From assembly GCA_040757455.1 (NCBI GenBank), contig JBFLXE010000032.1, positions 1 to 21,972 on the forward strand: a stretch of 21,972 nt of DNA, read 5' to 3'. The position numbers and the translations under genes are program-made. The DNA is from Kmv42 sp040757455. Lineage in GTDB: Bacteria > Nitrospirota > Thermodesulfovibrionia > Thermodesulfovibrionales > SM23-35. Below the pieces are notes generated by a model that did not search any database, was not told the DNA's origin, and saw nothing but the letters and a program-made list of their open reading frames with translations. This document shows, in pieces, positions 1-7,710 of this stretch (position 1 is its first letter; each line of letters opens with the position of its first letter).

Positions 1-95
1 TCGCTCGCAGCTTCCCGTGGATTTTCGCAGCCTGCCGCGTCCTTCTTCGCCTCCTGATGCCAGGGCATCCACCATGAGCCCTTCTTAACTTGACC
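1..95 (-). rRNA. rrl: 23S ribosomal RNA, 5' end (partial)
   Basis: Read on the - strand, this begins GGTCAAGTTAAG and runs into CATGGTGGATGCCCTGGCA and GAGGCGAAGAAGGACG, the conserved first ~90 nt of bacterial 23S rRNA. The 5' end is set by alignment with the usual GGTTAAG start, 29 nt before the end of the GGTGGAT box. The gene continues off the left edge of the window. Confidence 0.95.
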
Positions 96-112
96 CTTCT
101 CTCTTCCCTTCT

Positions 113-126
113 GTTGTCAAAGAACA
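113..126 (-). promoter_or_regulatory. boxA-like antitermination site in the rRNA spacer
   Basis: On the - strand the sequence TTGTTCTTTGACAAC matches the rRNA boxA consensus (TGCTCTTTAACA), where NusB/NusE load to prevent early termination. A near-identical copy (TTGTTCTTTGAAAAT) lies in the 16S leader at 1831-1845. Having one boxA before 16S and one before 23S is the usual rrn arrangement. Confidence 0.65.
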
Positions 127-134
127 AAAAAGCA

Positions 135-144
135 CTAAAAAAGT
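135..144 (-). repeat. rRNA precursor stem, spacer arm (pairs with 1821-1830)
   Basis: The spacer sequence ACTTTTTTAG (- strand) is the perfect reverse complement of CTAAAAAAGT in the 16S leader. A second short complement (TAAGGG in the spacer, CCCTTA in the leader) lies just inside it. Together they can form the long stem that brackets pre-16S rRNA and is normally cut by RNase III. The pairing is read directly; the processing role is from general rrn biology. Confidence 0.55.
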
Positions 145-198
145 AGACCCCTTAACTATTCAACCTGTTCACCAGATCAAACTATTGAAAAGGTTTTT

Positions 199-1789
<1,591 letters not shown>

Positions 1790-1905
1790 TAATCTTAAAT
1801 CGACTAAGGGCATGCTACGCACTTTTTTAGATTTTCAAAGAACAATAACCGACGAGAATTTATCTTATCTATAATCCTAATGATTTGTCAATGGGTGTCA
1901 ATGGG
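1790..1905 (-). promoter_or_regulatory. rrn promoter and 16S leader with boxA
   Basis: Going toward 16S on the - strand there are two TTGACA hexamers (1896-1901 and 1886-1891) inside a tandem 10-bp repeat (TTGACACCCA-like unit). An A/T-rich stretch follows, with a TAAGAT -10 candidate at 1862-1867, 18 bp from the inner hexamer. Downstream lie boxA (TTGTTCTTTGAAAAT, 1831-1845) and the leader arm of the precursor stem (CTAAAAAAGT, 1821-1830). The hexamers and boxA are seen directly; which -35 is used is not decidable from sequence. Confidence 0.6.
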
Positions 1906-2131
1906 TGGTCCATAATCCGTAAAGAAATGGACGGCCTGGATTGAGGCAAAATTCACGGGTTTTGACAGGGAGCTGTTGCCCTGAAGGCAACTGCGGATTT
2001 GCAATAGTTTAAAACCTCACCCAACAGGTGACCTATGAATATGCACAGAGGTAGTTTAATTTTGCCGAAAAACTGGCCCTCCATTTCCAGAGTGAGAAAG
2101 ATGATTTCGGATTATGGGTGGTGCGATGCGG
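1906..2131. other. Intergenic region, no gene seen
   Basis: No credible reading frame or RNA gene was found between the rrn promoter and the next gene. It contains a hairpin (1972-1994: GTTGCC, 5-nt loop, GGCAAC, extended across one T-T mismatch to GC/GC) with no following T-run, so a terminator is not supported. It also has a distant 10-bp inverted repeat, CCATAATCCG (1910-1919) and CGGATTATGG (2108-2117), of unknown meaning. Confidence 0.5.
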
Positions 2132-2160
2132 TTGACAAAAGAAATCATCGCAATTAGAAT
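2132..2160 (+). promoter_or_regulatory. Sigma70-type promoter for the exported LolA-like protein gene
   Basis: TTGACA at 2132-2137 and TAGAAT at 2155-2160 are separated by exactly 17 bp. This is a near-consensus housekeeping promoter directed at the gene starting at 2200. The predicted transcript starts near 2167, leaving about 33 nt before the ATG, with a strong AAAGGAGG site at 2187-2194. Confidence 0.75.
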
Positions 2161-2199
2161 TTGAAAACTTCAAAAATTTTAGCACAAAGGAGGATTCGA

Positions 2200-2769
2200 A
2201 TGACCAAACGATTATTGATCTTTATAGTCTGTCTGTTTCTAATATCAGGAAGTGTCTTTGCTCTGGAATTTTCTGCAGATACAGTCATGACGTATAAAGG
2301 GCAGGATAAAACTGTCGGAAAAATCTATTATAAGGCCGACAAATTCAGAATGGATCTCAAATCCCCTGAACCAATGTCTGTAATTACAAGAATCGACAAG
2401 AAAGTCATCTGGAATATTATGACAGCTCAGAAGATGTATATGGAAATGCCATTCGAACTTCAAAATAGACCGATGGTGGAAGAAAAATTTGAAGGAGAAA
2501 TCGAGAGAAAACATGTTGGCAACGAAACAATAGACGGGCATCCGACAAAAAAATATCTTGTTACTTATAAATCCGGCCGCGAAAAACATCGGATTTATCA
2601 ATGGTGGGCGACTGATATAAAATTCCCTGTTAAATCTGCCGCGATCGACAATTCCTGGGTTCAGGAATACAGAAATATAAAGATAGCTCCACAGCCGAAC
2701 AGCCTGTTTGAGCTTCCCGGGAGGTACAAAAAATTTCAGATGCCGGGCGGAATGCATATGAAGCGATAA
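2200..2769 (+). CDS. Exported outer-membrane lipoprotein-sorting-like (LolA fold/DUF4412-like) protein
   Basis: The protein has 189 residues. The ATG at 2200 is chosen because it follows AAAGGAGG by 5 nt and gives a clean signal peptide (MTKRLL, then a hydrophobic run ending near SVFA at about residue 22); an upstream in-frame TTG at 2161 would bury the signal. The mature part (ADTVMTYKGQD, KIYYKADKFRMDL, VIWNIMTAQKMYMEMPF, TIDGHPTKKYLV, FELPGRYKKF) resembles small periplasmic beta-rich LolA/LppX-fold or DUF4412 proteins, which have no enzymatic motif. There is no lipobox cysteine, so a soluble periplasmic protein is likely. It has its own promoter and sits 37 bp before amrS. The fold assignment is by pattern memory; the function is unknown. 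Confidence 0.75.
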   Translation: MTKRLLIFIVCLFLISGSVFALEFSADTVMTYKGQDKTVGKIYYKADKFRMDLKSPEPMSVITRIDKKVIWNIMTAQKMYMEMPFELQNRPMVEEKFEGEIERKHVGNETIDGHPTKKYLVTYKSGREKHRIYQWWATDIKFPVKSAAIDNSWVQEYRNIKIAPQPNSLFELPGRYKKFQMPGGMHMKR

Positions 2770-2791
2770 AAATGGCGAATTGATGAACAGT

Positions 2792-2800
2792 TGATATAAT
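2792..2800 (+). promoter_or_regulatory. Extended -10 element immediately upstream of amrS
   Basis: TGATATAAT matches the extended -10 consensus TGnTATAAT. It ends 6 nt before the amrS ATG, so a transcript would begin at or next to the start codon. No good -35 is visible 17 bp upstream. The same sequence in the same geometry precedes lysE at 5101-5109. Confidence 0.5.
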
Positions 2801-2806
2801 TTTATT

Positions 2807-3814
2807 ATGAAGGAAGCAATGTTTTATGAAAAGCTCGGTGACAAGAAAGTCAAGTGTTTTCTCTGTTCGCACCATTGTCTAATTAAAGAAGGTAAGAGAG
2901 GCATATGTTATGTCCGCAAAAACATGGATGGAACTCTCTACAGCCTTGTTTATGGTAAGGTCATCTCAATGAACATTGATCCTATTGAGAAAAAGCCCCT
3001 CTTTCACTTCCTCCCTGGCTCTTCGTCTTTTTCGATCGCGTCTGTCGGCTGTAATTTCCGGTGCGAGCACTGCCAGAATTTTGAGATATCTCAGTACCCA
3101 AAGGAACACGAAGATATTATAGGTGAAACAATGAGGGCAGAAGCCATTGTGGATACCGCTTTGCGTTATAGGTCTGAAAGCATTTCTTATACTTATACAG
3201 AACCGACAATTTTTTTTGAATTCGCCTATGACTGCGCAAAAATCGCTCACGAAAAGGGTATTAAGAACGTTTTTGTGAGTAACGGATACACAACACCCGA
3301 AGCTACCAGGGTCATAGCACCCTACCTCGATGGGAACAATATAGATCTTAAAGGGAATGACGACTTTTATAAGAAGCTCTGCGGCGCGAGACTCGAGCCT
3401 GTAAAGGAAACGGTCCGGCTCATGAAAGAACTCGGAGTGTGGGTCGAAGTCACCACTCTCATAATACCGGATTACAACGACTCTGAAGATGACCTGAGAG
3501 AGATAGCCGAATTTATCAAGTCTGTTGATCCGGCCATTCCATGGCATGTGACACAGTTTTATCCCACCTACAAACTCACGGACAAACCCCGAACCCCTGT
3601 AAAAACCTTGCGTAGAGCCAGGGAAATCGGGTTCGAAACAGGTCTTAAATATGTGTATGAAGGTAACGTCCCCGGCGAAGGCGGCGAGAATACATTCTGC
3701 CCTTATTGCAAGGAACTGATCATAAAAAGGTTCGGGTTCTCGATAATCGAAAACAGGATGGTAGACAGGAAATGCCCGAAGTGCAAGAAAGAGATTGATG
3801 GTGTCTGGAGGTAG
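2807..3814 (+). CDS. amrS: AmmeMemoRadiSam-system radical SAM enzyme AmrS
   Basis: The protein has 335 residues, normal for the family. The radical SAM cluster motif is GCNFRCEHCQN (C82, C86, C89), binding a [4Fe-4S] cluster that cleaves S-adenosylmethionine. It is preceded by a cysteine-rich N-terminus (CFLCSHHC, then GICYVR) typical of PflA-like AmrS proteins. YTEPTIFFEF and NGYTTPEA are the expected core motifs. The C-terminus adds CPYCKELI and CPKCKKEI, a zinc-ribbon-like pair. The true substrate is not established in the family. Partner Memo and AMMECR1 genes are not in this window. The ATG at 2807 is kept because homologs begin MKEA; an alternative ATG at 2819 has a better ribosome site (AAGGAAG). 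The stop codon directly abuts that of rimI. Confidence 0.9.
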   Translation: MKEAMFYEKLGDKKVKCFLCSHHCLIKEGKRGICYVRKNMDGTLYSLVYGKVISMNIDPIEKKPLFHFLPGSSSFSIASVGCNFRCEHCQNFEISQYPKEHEDIIGETMRAEAIVDTALRYRSESISYTYTEPTIFFEFAYDCAKIAHEKGIKNVFVSNGYTTPEATRVIAPYLDGNNIDLKGNDDFYKKLCGARLEPVKETVRLMKELGVWVEVTTLIIPDYNDSEDDLREIAEFIKSVDPAIPWHVTQFYPTYKLTDKPRTPVKTLRRAREIGFETGLKYVYEGNVPGEGGENTFCPYCKELIIKRFGFSIIENRMVDRKCPKCKKEIDGVWR

Positions 3815-4258
3815 TTAGAGAACCAACATCATCAAGGCCGCATCTTCAACAGGATATTGATAATAGTCTCTTCTTACGCCCACAATCTTAAACCCAAGCC
3901 GCTCGTAGAATCTCCTCGCACCCATGCTTGAAACTCTCACCTCAAGATAGACGAATCCGCAATCCTTCTTTTTCAATTTATCTATGACATCTTTCATAAG
4001 CGCAGTTGCAATCCCCGTTCTTCTGAATTCAGGACGAACTGCAAGATTTAAAATATGTGCCTCTCCATGGATATAGTTGACGCACGTGTAACCAACGACT
4101 TTGTTATTTAGCAAGGCCACTCGCGTCAATGAATTCGTTTTATGGATTTCGTTTAAAAAGGCAGCTTCGGACCATGGTGTCGAAAACGACATACGCTCTA
4201 TCTTGAGTATCTCATCGAGATCCTCTTCATGCATTTCTCTGATTACAACATTAGCCAT
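3815..4258 (-). CDS. rimI: Ribosomal protein S18-alanine N-acetyltransferase
   Basis: This 147-residue GNAT acetyltransferase matches RimI in length and layout. The N-terminus MANVVIREMHEEDLDEIL is followed by FSTPWSEAAFLNEI, the RimI substrate-loop signature. The acetyl-CoA pyrophosphate loop is VRPEFRRTGIATALM, and the C-terminal strand holds GARRFYERLGFKIVG with the conserved YERLGF. It would acetylate the N-terminal alanine of S18 using acetyl-CoA in the cytoplasm. Its ATG overlaps the end of tsaB by 8 bp (ATGGCTAA), indicating translational coupling, a very common gene order. It converges on amrS with no intervening base. Confidence 0.93.
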   Translation of the reverse strand: MANVVIREMHEEDLDEILKIERMSFSTPWSEAAFLNEIHKTNSLTRVALLNNKVVGYTCVNYIHGEAHILNLAVRPEFRRTGIATALMKDVIDKLKKKDCGFVYLEVRVSSMGARRFYERLGFKIVGVRRDYYQYPVEDAALMMLVL

Positions 4259-5000
4259 CCCACTTAATCTCTGCCTCTGACCTTCTCAAGTAAAAGGGAA
4301 CGAGTCCTAATGGATCAGAAAATTCACCTTTTGCGGCTTTCCTCAGGCCGAGTGTCGCAACATTGGATGGCGAAGGGATCATTTTCTCTGGCGATGCAAA
4401 AAACGCTCTGTCACCCAAACAGTCTGTTAGCCTTTTCCGGTAAATCTCCGCGCCTTCACCCGTGAAAATGATTTTTTCCCTGGAAGAATTACTTTTATTT
4501 TTTTCGTCTTCATCACCACTTTTATCGCCCGAGAGAAAAATATATATTCTTGCGAGAAGGTTATCCGTGTTCGTCGACACCTCTGGGATTATTCTTACAA
4601 AGCTTTCTTTTTCCCACTTGAAGAGAGCTGCAAAGACCTCCTTTTTTCGGGCATCAAGCATCGGACAGACCGGATAACGGCAGTATGTGAAATGCCACGC
4701 CAGCGCTTCGAGTGTGGGTACCGCAACTATAGGTCTGCCTGTCACGTAGGCAAAACCTTTCACCGTACTCAATCCGATTCTCAGCCCGGTGAATGAACCA
4801 GGCCCGATGGCAACTGCGAATGCATCCATGTCGGAAATCTTAAGGCCTGTTTCTTTGAATATGTGATCCACCAGAGTCATAAGCCTTTCAGAGTGGGTTG
4901 TTTTGATGTTGAGCCTCACCTCTGCCAGCAATCCGGATGAACCGTCAACAAGGGAAACGCCTCCCAGAAGCGTTGATGTCTCGATCCCAAGAATTCTCAT
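4251..5000 (-). CDS. tsaB: tRNA threonylcarbamoyladenosine biosynthesis protein TsaB
   Basis: The protein has 249 residues and an ASKHA-type N-terminal fold: MRILGIETSTLLGGVSLVD, then HSERLMTLVDHIF and the family hallmark AIGPGSFTGLRIGLSTVKGFA. TsaB is the non-catalytic partner of TsaD (with TsaE) that transfers threonylcarbamoyl onto A37 of ANN-decoding tRNAs. The C-terminal half is less conserved as usual; residues around 158-173 form a charged, low-complexity stretch (GDKSGDEDEKNKSNSS) that is probably a loop insertion. It is followed by rimI in an overlapping pair. The 114-bp gap upstream is shared with the divergent lysE gene, and the start lacks a clear ribosome binding site. Confidence 0.93.
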   Translation of the reverse strand: MRILGIETSTLLGGVSLVDGSSGLLAEVRLNIKTTHSERLMTLVDHIFKETGLKISDMDAFAVAIGPGSFTGLRIGLSTVKGFAYVTGRPIVAVPTLEALAWHFTYCRYPVCPMLDARKKEVFAALFKWEKESFVRIIPEVSTNTDNLLARIYIFLSGDKSGDEDEKNKSNSSREKIIFTGEGAEIYRKRLTDCLGDRAFFASPEKMIPSPSNVATLGLRKAAKGEFSDPLGLVPFYLRRSEAEIKWDG

Positions 5001-5100
5001 TTTTTAAAACAACTAAGACTAATATACATTCATCCCTTTTGCAAAGTAAATCAAGTCCCTGCCGGTTGGAAATTTCGTTCAACGTCTGCAACTCAATCGC

Positions 5101-5109
5101 TGATATAAT
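5101..5109 (+). promoter_or_regulatory. Extended -10 element immediately upstream of lysE
   Basis: TGATATAAT matches TGnTATAAT and ends 5 nt before the lysE ATG. No Shine-Dalgarno sequence exists between them, so transcription would begin essentially at the start codon. This repeats the arrangement upstream of amrS. Confidence 0.5.
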
Positions 5110-5114
5110 ATCTT

Positions 5115-5738
5115 ATGGAACAAAATTTTTTGGTATTTCTCCTATCGGCGGTAATAATATCCTTGTCCGGAGTACTCTCCCCCGGTCCCATGACTGCGGC
5201 AGCAATACAACAGGGATCGATATCTGGACTTACGGGGATATTCATTGCTCTTGGTCATGGCGTAGTCGAAATGCCTCTCATATTCATTATTTCTCTTGGC
5301 GCAGGAAGCATATTACAGTTAGACGGCATTCGCATCTTCATCGGGATTGCAGGTGGCATCTATCTTCTTTTCATGGGGAAAAACCTCTTGCGAGTTAAAA
5401 AGAATGCAGAAAATATAGAAGTCCGAAAAACCCCATCTTCTTTCTTTTCAGGGATTATCCTAAGTATAGGTAATCCCTATTTCTTGCTCTGGTGGGGGAC
5501 AGTGGGCGCCGGGCTCGTCTTCAGTGCAGCCAGATTCGGCACATCAGGCCTGTTTCTCTTCGCAATAGCCCATTGGTTCTGCGACCTACTTTGGTACAGT
5601 TTCCTTTCCCTGACTTCTTTCAAAGGGATCAAGATGTTAGGAGCCCGCATCTACGCAAAAGTCAGTCTTCTCTGCGGCGCGGCAATGCTTTTCTATGGTG
5701 GAATCTTCATAGTAGGTTCATTTAAGATATTACTTTGA
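5115..5738 (+). CDS. LysE-family transporter
   Basis: This 207-residue membrane protein has about six hydrophobic segments. The N-terminus contains LSGVLSPGPMTAAAI, matching the conserved PGP motif of the LysE/RhtB exporter family. GIYLLFMGKNLLR closes the first three-helix bundle, and IGNPYFLLWWGTVGAG begins the second half with the family N-P. Such proteins export amino acids or other small organic solutes from the cytoplasm; the substrate cannot be read from sequence. There is no visible ribosome binding site, and an extended -10 lies 5 nt from the ATG. Its stop codon lies inside the antisense of the putative SECIS hairpin of the opposing selenoprotein gene. Confidence 0.85.
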   Translation: MEQNFLVFLLSAVIISLSGVLSPGPMTAAAIQQGSISGLTGIFIALGHGVVEMPLIFIISLGAGSILQLDGIRIFIGIAGGIYLLFMGKNLLRVKKNAENIEVRKTPSSFFSGIILSIGNPYFLLWWGTVGAGLVFSAARFGTSGLFLFAIAHWFCDLLWYSFLSLTSFKGIKMLGARIYAKVSLLCGAAMLFYGGIFIVGSFKILL

Positions 5739-5762
5739 CCTATCCGATAACTACCGGAGATC
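5737..5762 (-). promoter_or_regulatory. Candidate bacterial SECIS hairpin for the second UGA codon
   Basis: On the - strand, directly after the UGA at 5772-5770, the RNA can fold as GAUC-UCCG, loop GUAGUUAU, CGGA-(UA bulge)-GGUC. That is eight base pairs with one G-U pair. The loop starts with G and U, 16 nt downstream of the UGA, within the spacing usually needed for SelB recognition of bacterial SECIS elements. The fold is done by eye. Confidence 0.5.
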
Positions 5763-5976
5763 ACACGCCTCAGGCTCCCCCGTAGCCGATCGCCACATTC
5801 CCCTTTTCAACAATCACTGGCACTTTGCGCACTCCGTTTGAATATTTAAGCATTTCCTCCAGTTTAGAACTGTCAATCTTTACGTCGAAATAAACTGCCT
5901 TCTCTCCATAGTCCGACCTGGCCTTTTCGGTAAACGGTCAACCAGCTTTGCCATAAATGATCACCTTGCCCGGCAT
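5761..5976 (-). CDS. Uxx-star-type glutaredoxin-like selenoprotein, two in-frame UGA (Sec) codons
   Basis: The protein has 71 residues, read through TGA at codon 13 (5940-5938) and codon 69 (5772-5770), ending at TGA 5763-5761. The start ATG is preceded by GGAGGAAG with 6-nt spacing, 15 bp after the NagA-like gene. The N-terminus MPGKVIIYGKAG-U-PFTEKARSDYG matches a glutaredoxin active site (IYGKxGCPYC), with Sec in place of the first Cys and Thr in place of the second. KVPVIVEKGNVAIGYGGA is the cis-Pro and last-strand region. The C-terminus A-U-G-V-stop matches, from memory, the Sec-x-x-stop end of the Uxx-star glutaredoxin-like family. Both UGAs can be followed by a plausible SECIS hairpin. 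Conservation on both sides of the UGAs argues against a pseudogene. The redox substrate is unknown. Decoding requires selA/selB/selC elsewhere. Confidence 0.85.
5913..5937 (-). promoter_or_regulatory. Candidate bacterial SECIS hairpin for the first UGA codon
   Basis: Right after the UGA at 5940-5938 the RNA can pair CCG-(UUU bulge)-ACC with GGU-CGG, closing a 10-nt loop GAAAAGGCCA. A short stem with bulged U residues and a G-containing loop resembles bacterial SECIS elements. It is weaker and closer to the UGA than the second hairpin, so it is less certain. Confidence 0.4.
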
Positions 5977-5991
5977 CTCTTACTTCCTCCT

Positions 5992-6831
5992 TTATGTTGA
6001 TGATAGGTAATTTCGGGGATTCTCCGATATGGATTTCGTAACCAAATTCTTATCAAAACCTAATCTCACAAGCCTTTCGGACGACTCAACAATGGTCATG
6101 CATCCGCCAGAAAGTGCACCGTACGAATCCATAACCGCACTATGTTTTGAAGATGTCTTCGACTCCTTTACGGTATCGGACACTATTATAACTCTGTCCG
6201 GTCTTTTCACTCTGAAGATGAGTTCAAGTGTTCTTATATTGAGATGATAGGGGTCTGCGATCACCTCGATATAGACGTCGGGGTTCAGAAGGCCGAATCC
6301 TGCGATTCCGGGCTCCCTGTGATGGAACCCGCGCATTGCATTAAATATATGGGTAATCCCTCTCGCGCCTGCATTAAATCCTGCTTCCGTTTCAGCATAT
6401 GAGGCTTCAGAATGCCCCATGCTGACGATGATGCCCATATCAGCTATCTTCCTGATGAGTGTCAGAGATCCCTTCATTTCAGGTGCAACAGTGATGACCC
6501 TCACTCTATCCTCAAATCCGTCGATAAGTTCTTGAAAGGTGAATACGTCCGGTTCGGCAAAAGACGCTGCCTCCAGGGCGCCGCATTTTGAAGGATTCAA
6601 GAACGGACCTTCAAGATAAAGTCCGGCAATTCGCGGTGTTTTCTTCATTGCCCTGCTGACTGTCTCCATATTTTTTCTCATAGTCCTGATGGTAGAGGGA
6701 TAAATGGCTGCAAGGATCTCGGAGACGCCCGAGTCTGCATGTGCTTCGGCGATTCTAACAATGTCTTCATCGTCAGTCGACGTTGTATCGTATCCCCTTA
6801 TTCCGTGAGTATGTATGTCTATGATTTCCAT
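5992..6831 (-). CDS. NagA-like N-acetylglucosamine-6-phosphate deacetylase family amidohydrolase
   Basis: The protein has 279 residues, against about 380 for classical NagA. It begins directly at the barrel motif IDIHTHGIRGYDT, so the N-terminal beta-sandwich part is missing. Key family motifs are present: GLYLEGPFLNPSKCGAL (metal-binding Glu), MGHSEAS and ITHIFNAMRGFHHREPG (metal/substrate His), and VSDT with the catalytic Asp. The C-terminus ends at SISENPRNYL. The expected reaction is hydrolysis of an N-acetyl group from an amino-sugar phosphate in the cytoplasm. Its exact substrate is uncertain because of the shortened architecture. It is the upstream gene of a two-gene unit with the selenoprotein and is near DUF1460 and AmpG genes, which suggests cell-wall sugar recycling. 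Confidence 0.8.
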   Translation of the reverse strand: MEIIDIHTHGIRGYDTTSTDDEDIVRIAEAHADSGVSEILAAIYPSTIRTMRKNMETVSRAMKKTPRIAGLYLEGPFLNPSKCGALEAASFAEPDVFTFQELIDGFEDRVRVITVAPEMKGSLTLIRKIADMGIIVSMGHSEASYAETEAGFNAGARGITHIFNAMRGFHHREPGIAGFGLLNPDVYIEVIADPYHLNIRTLELIFRVKRPDRVIIVSDTVKESKTSSKHSAVMDSYGALSGGCMTIVESSERLVRLGFDKNLVTKSISENPRNYLSST

Positions 6832-6899
6832 TCTTCTGCTAATGCCGTTTCGTCAATCTTCATCAGGCTTCATTTGCAACATTTTTCAAACCAGCCTGC

Positions 6900-6928
6900 T
6901 TGGGCAATGGCCATTTTTTTGCTATGAT
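6900..6928 (+). promoter_or_regulatory. Candidate promoter of the DUF1460 gene
   Basis: TATGAT at 6923-6928 is 17 bp from a poor -35 (TTGGGC at 6900-6905). Transcription would start about 5 nt before the ATG at 6940, leaving no room for a ribosome binding site. None is visible in the sequence either. Confidence 0.35.
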
Positions 6929-6939
6929 AACACAACAAA

Positions 6940-7689
6940 ATGAGAGAGGGGAAAGAACAAACCCTGATTACAATGGGAGATTTCTCAATCGATGAGATGG
7001 ATCATCTCATTCGGCAAGCTTCTGAAATCGAAGACGCCGGAACAAGAATCGATTTCCTTTCTGGAGGGTTCCTCAATTTACCCTATCAGGAATCAACTCT
7101 GATTGGAGATATAAAAACACCAGAGGTTCTTATTATCAATCTAAAGGGCGTTGACTGTTTCACGTTTCTCGATTATGTGGAGGCCATGAGATTATCACAT
7201 TCTTTCACTGAATTCAAAAAAAATTTAAGGAGGATCAGATACAAATCAGGCAACGTTTCCTTTAAAAACAGAAATCATTTCTTCACGGATTGGAAAGAGA
7301 ATAATCTAAATTTTGTCTCGGATATTACCGTGGAAATTGGTGGTCACAGGATTATGAGAATTCAGAAGTATCTCAATCAAAAAGCTGGCGCTACAAGCTT
7401 CATACAGGGTATACCGCCCAAAAAGAGGGAAATTGTGTACTTGCCGTCCGGAGCAATTGATCAGCCGGTTCTTGATAAACTGCGCACAGGTGATTATGTC
7501 GGAATATACGCCATGTCAGAAGGTCTCGATGTTACTCATGTAGGGATCATCATCAGGAGTATAGATGAAGTTTATTTGAGGCATGCCTCTTCAAAAGAAT
7601 TTAAAGTCATCGATCAGAATTTCATGACATACATAGCGGACAAACCAGGAATCGTCGTTCTGAGGCCAAAGGGGCCGCATGAAGGTTAA
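6940..7689 (+). CDS. DUF1460 family N-acetylmuramoyl-L-alanine amidase-like protein
   Basis: The 249-residue protein matches the DUF1460 fold, an NlpC/P60-like papain-type cell-wall hydrolase family. The catalytic Cys lies in KGVDCFTFLDYVEAM (about residue 71), the His in GLDVTHVGIIIRS (about 204) and the polar partner in YLRHASSKEF. FLNLPYQESTLIG is the conserved N-terminal substrate-site region. Members cleave amide bonds in muropeptides. No signal peptide is seen at the chosen start, so either it acts in the cytoplasm on imported muropeptides or the start is mis-set; no better upstream start exists. It converges on the AmpG gene with a 21-bp gap, consistent with a role in peptidoglycan recycling. 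Confidence 0.82.
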   Translation: MREGKEQTLITMGDFSIDEMDHLIRQASEIEDAGTRIDFLSGGFLNLPYQESTLIGDIKTPEVLIINLKGVDCFTFLDYVEAMRLSHSFTEFKKNLRRIRYKSGNVSFKNRNHFFTDWKENNLNFVSDITVEIGGHRIMRIQKYLNQKAGATSFIQGIPPKKREIVYLPSGAIDQPVLDKLRTGDYVGIYAMSEGLDVTHVGIIIRSIDEVYLRHASSKEFKVIDQNFMTYIADKPGIVVLRPKGPHEG

Positions 7690-7710
7690 TTCATTTAATT
7701 CATAAATGTA

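Noticed and set aside
1972..1994. Hairpin as a rho-independent terminator
   Set aside because: The stem is good, but no T-run follows on either strand.
2245..2757. 170-codon frame on the - strand
   Set aside because: It is antisense to the exported LolA-like protein, which has a promoter, ribosome site and signal peptide; the antisense frame has no recognisable domain.
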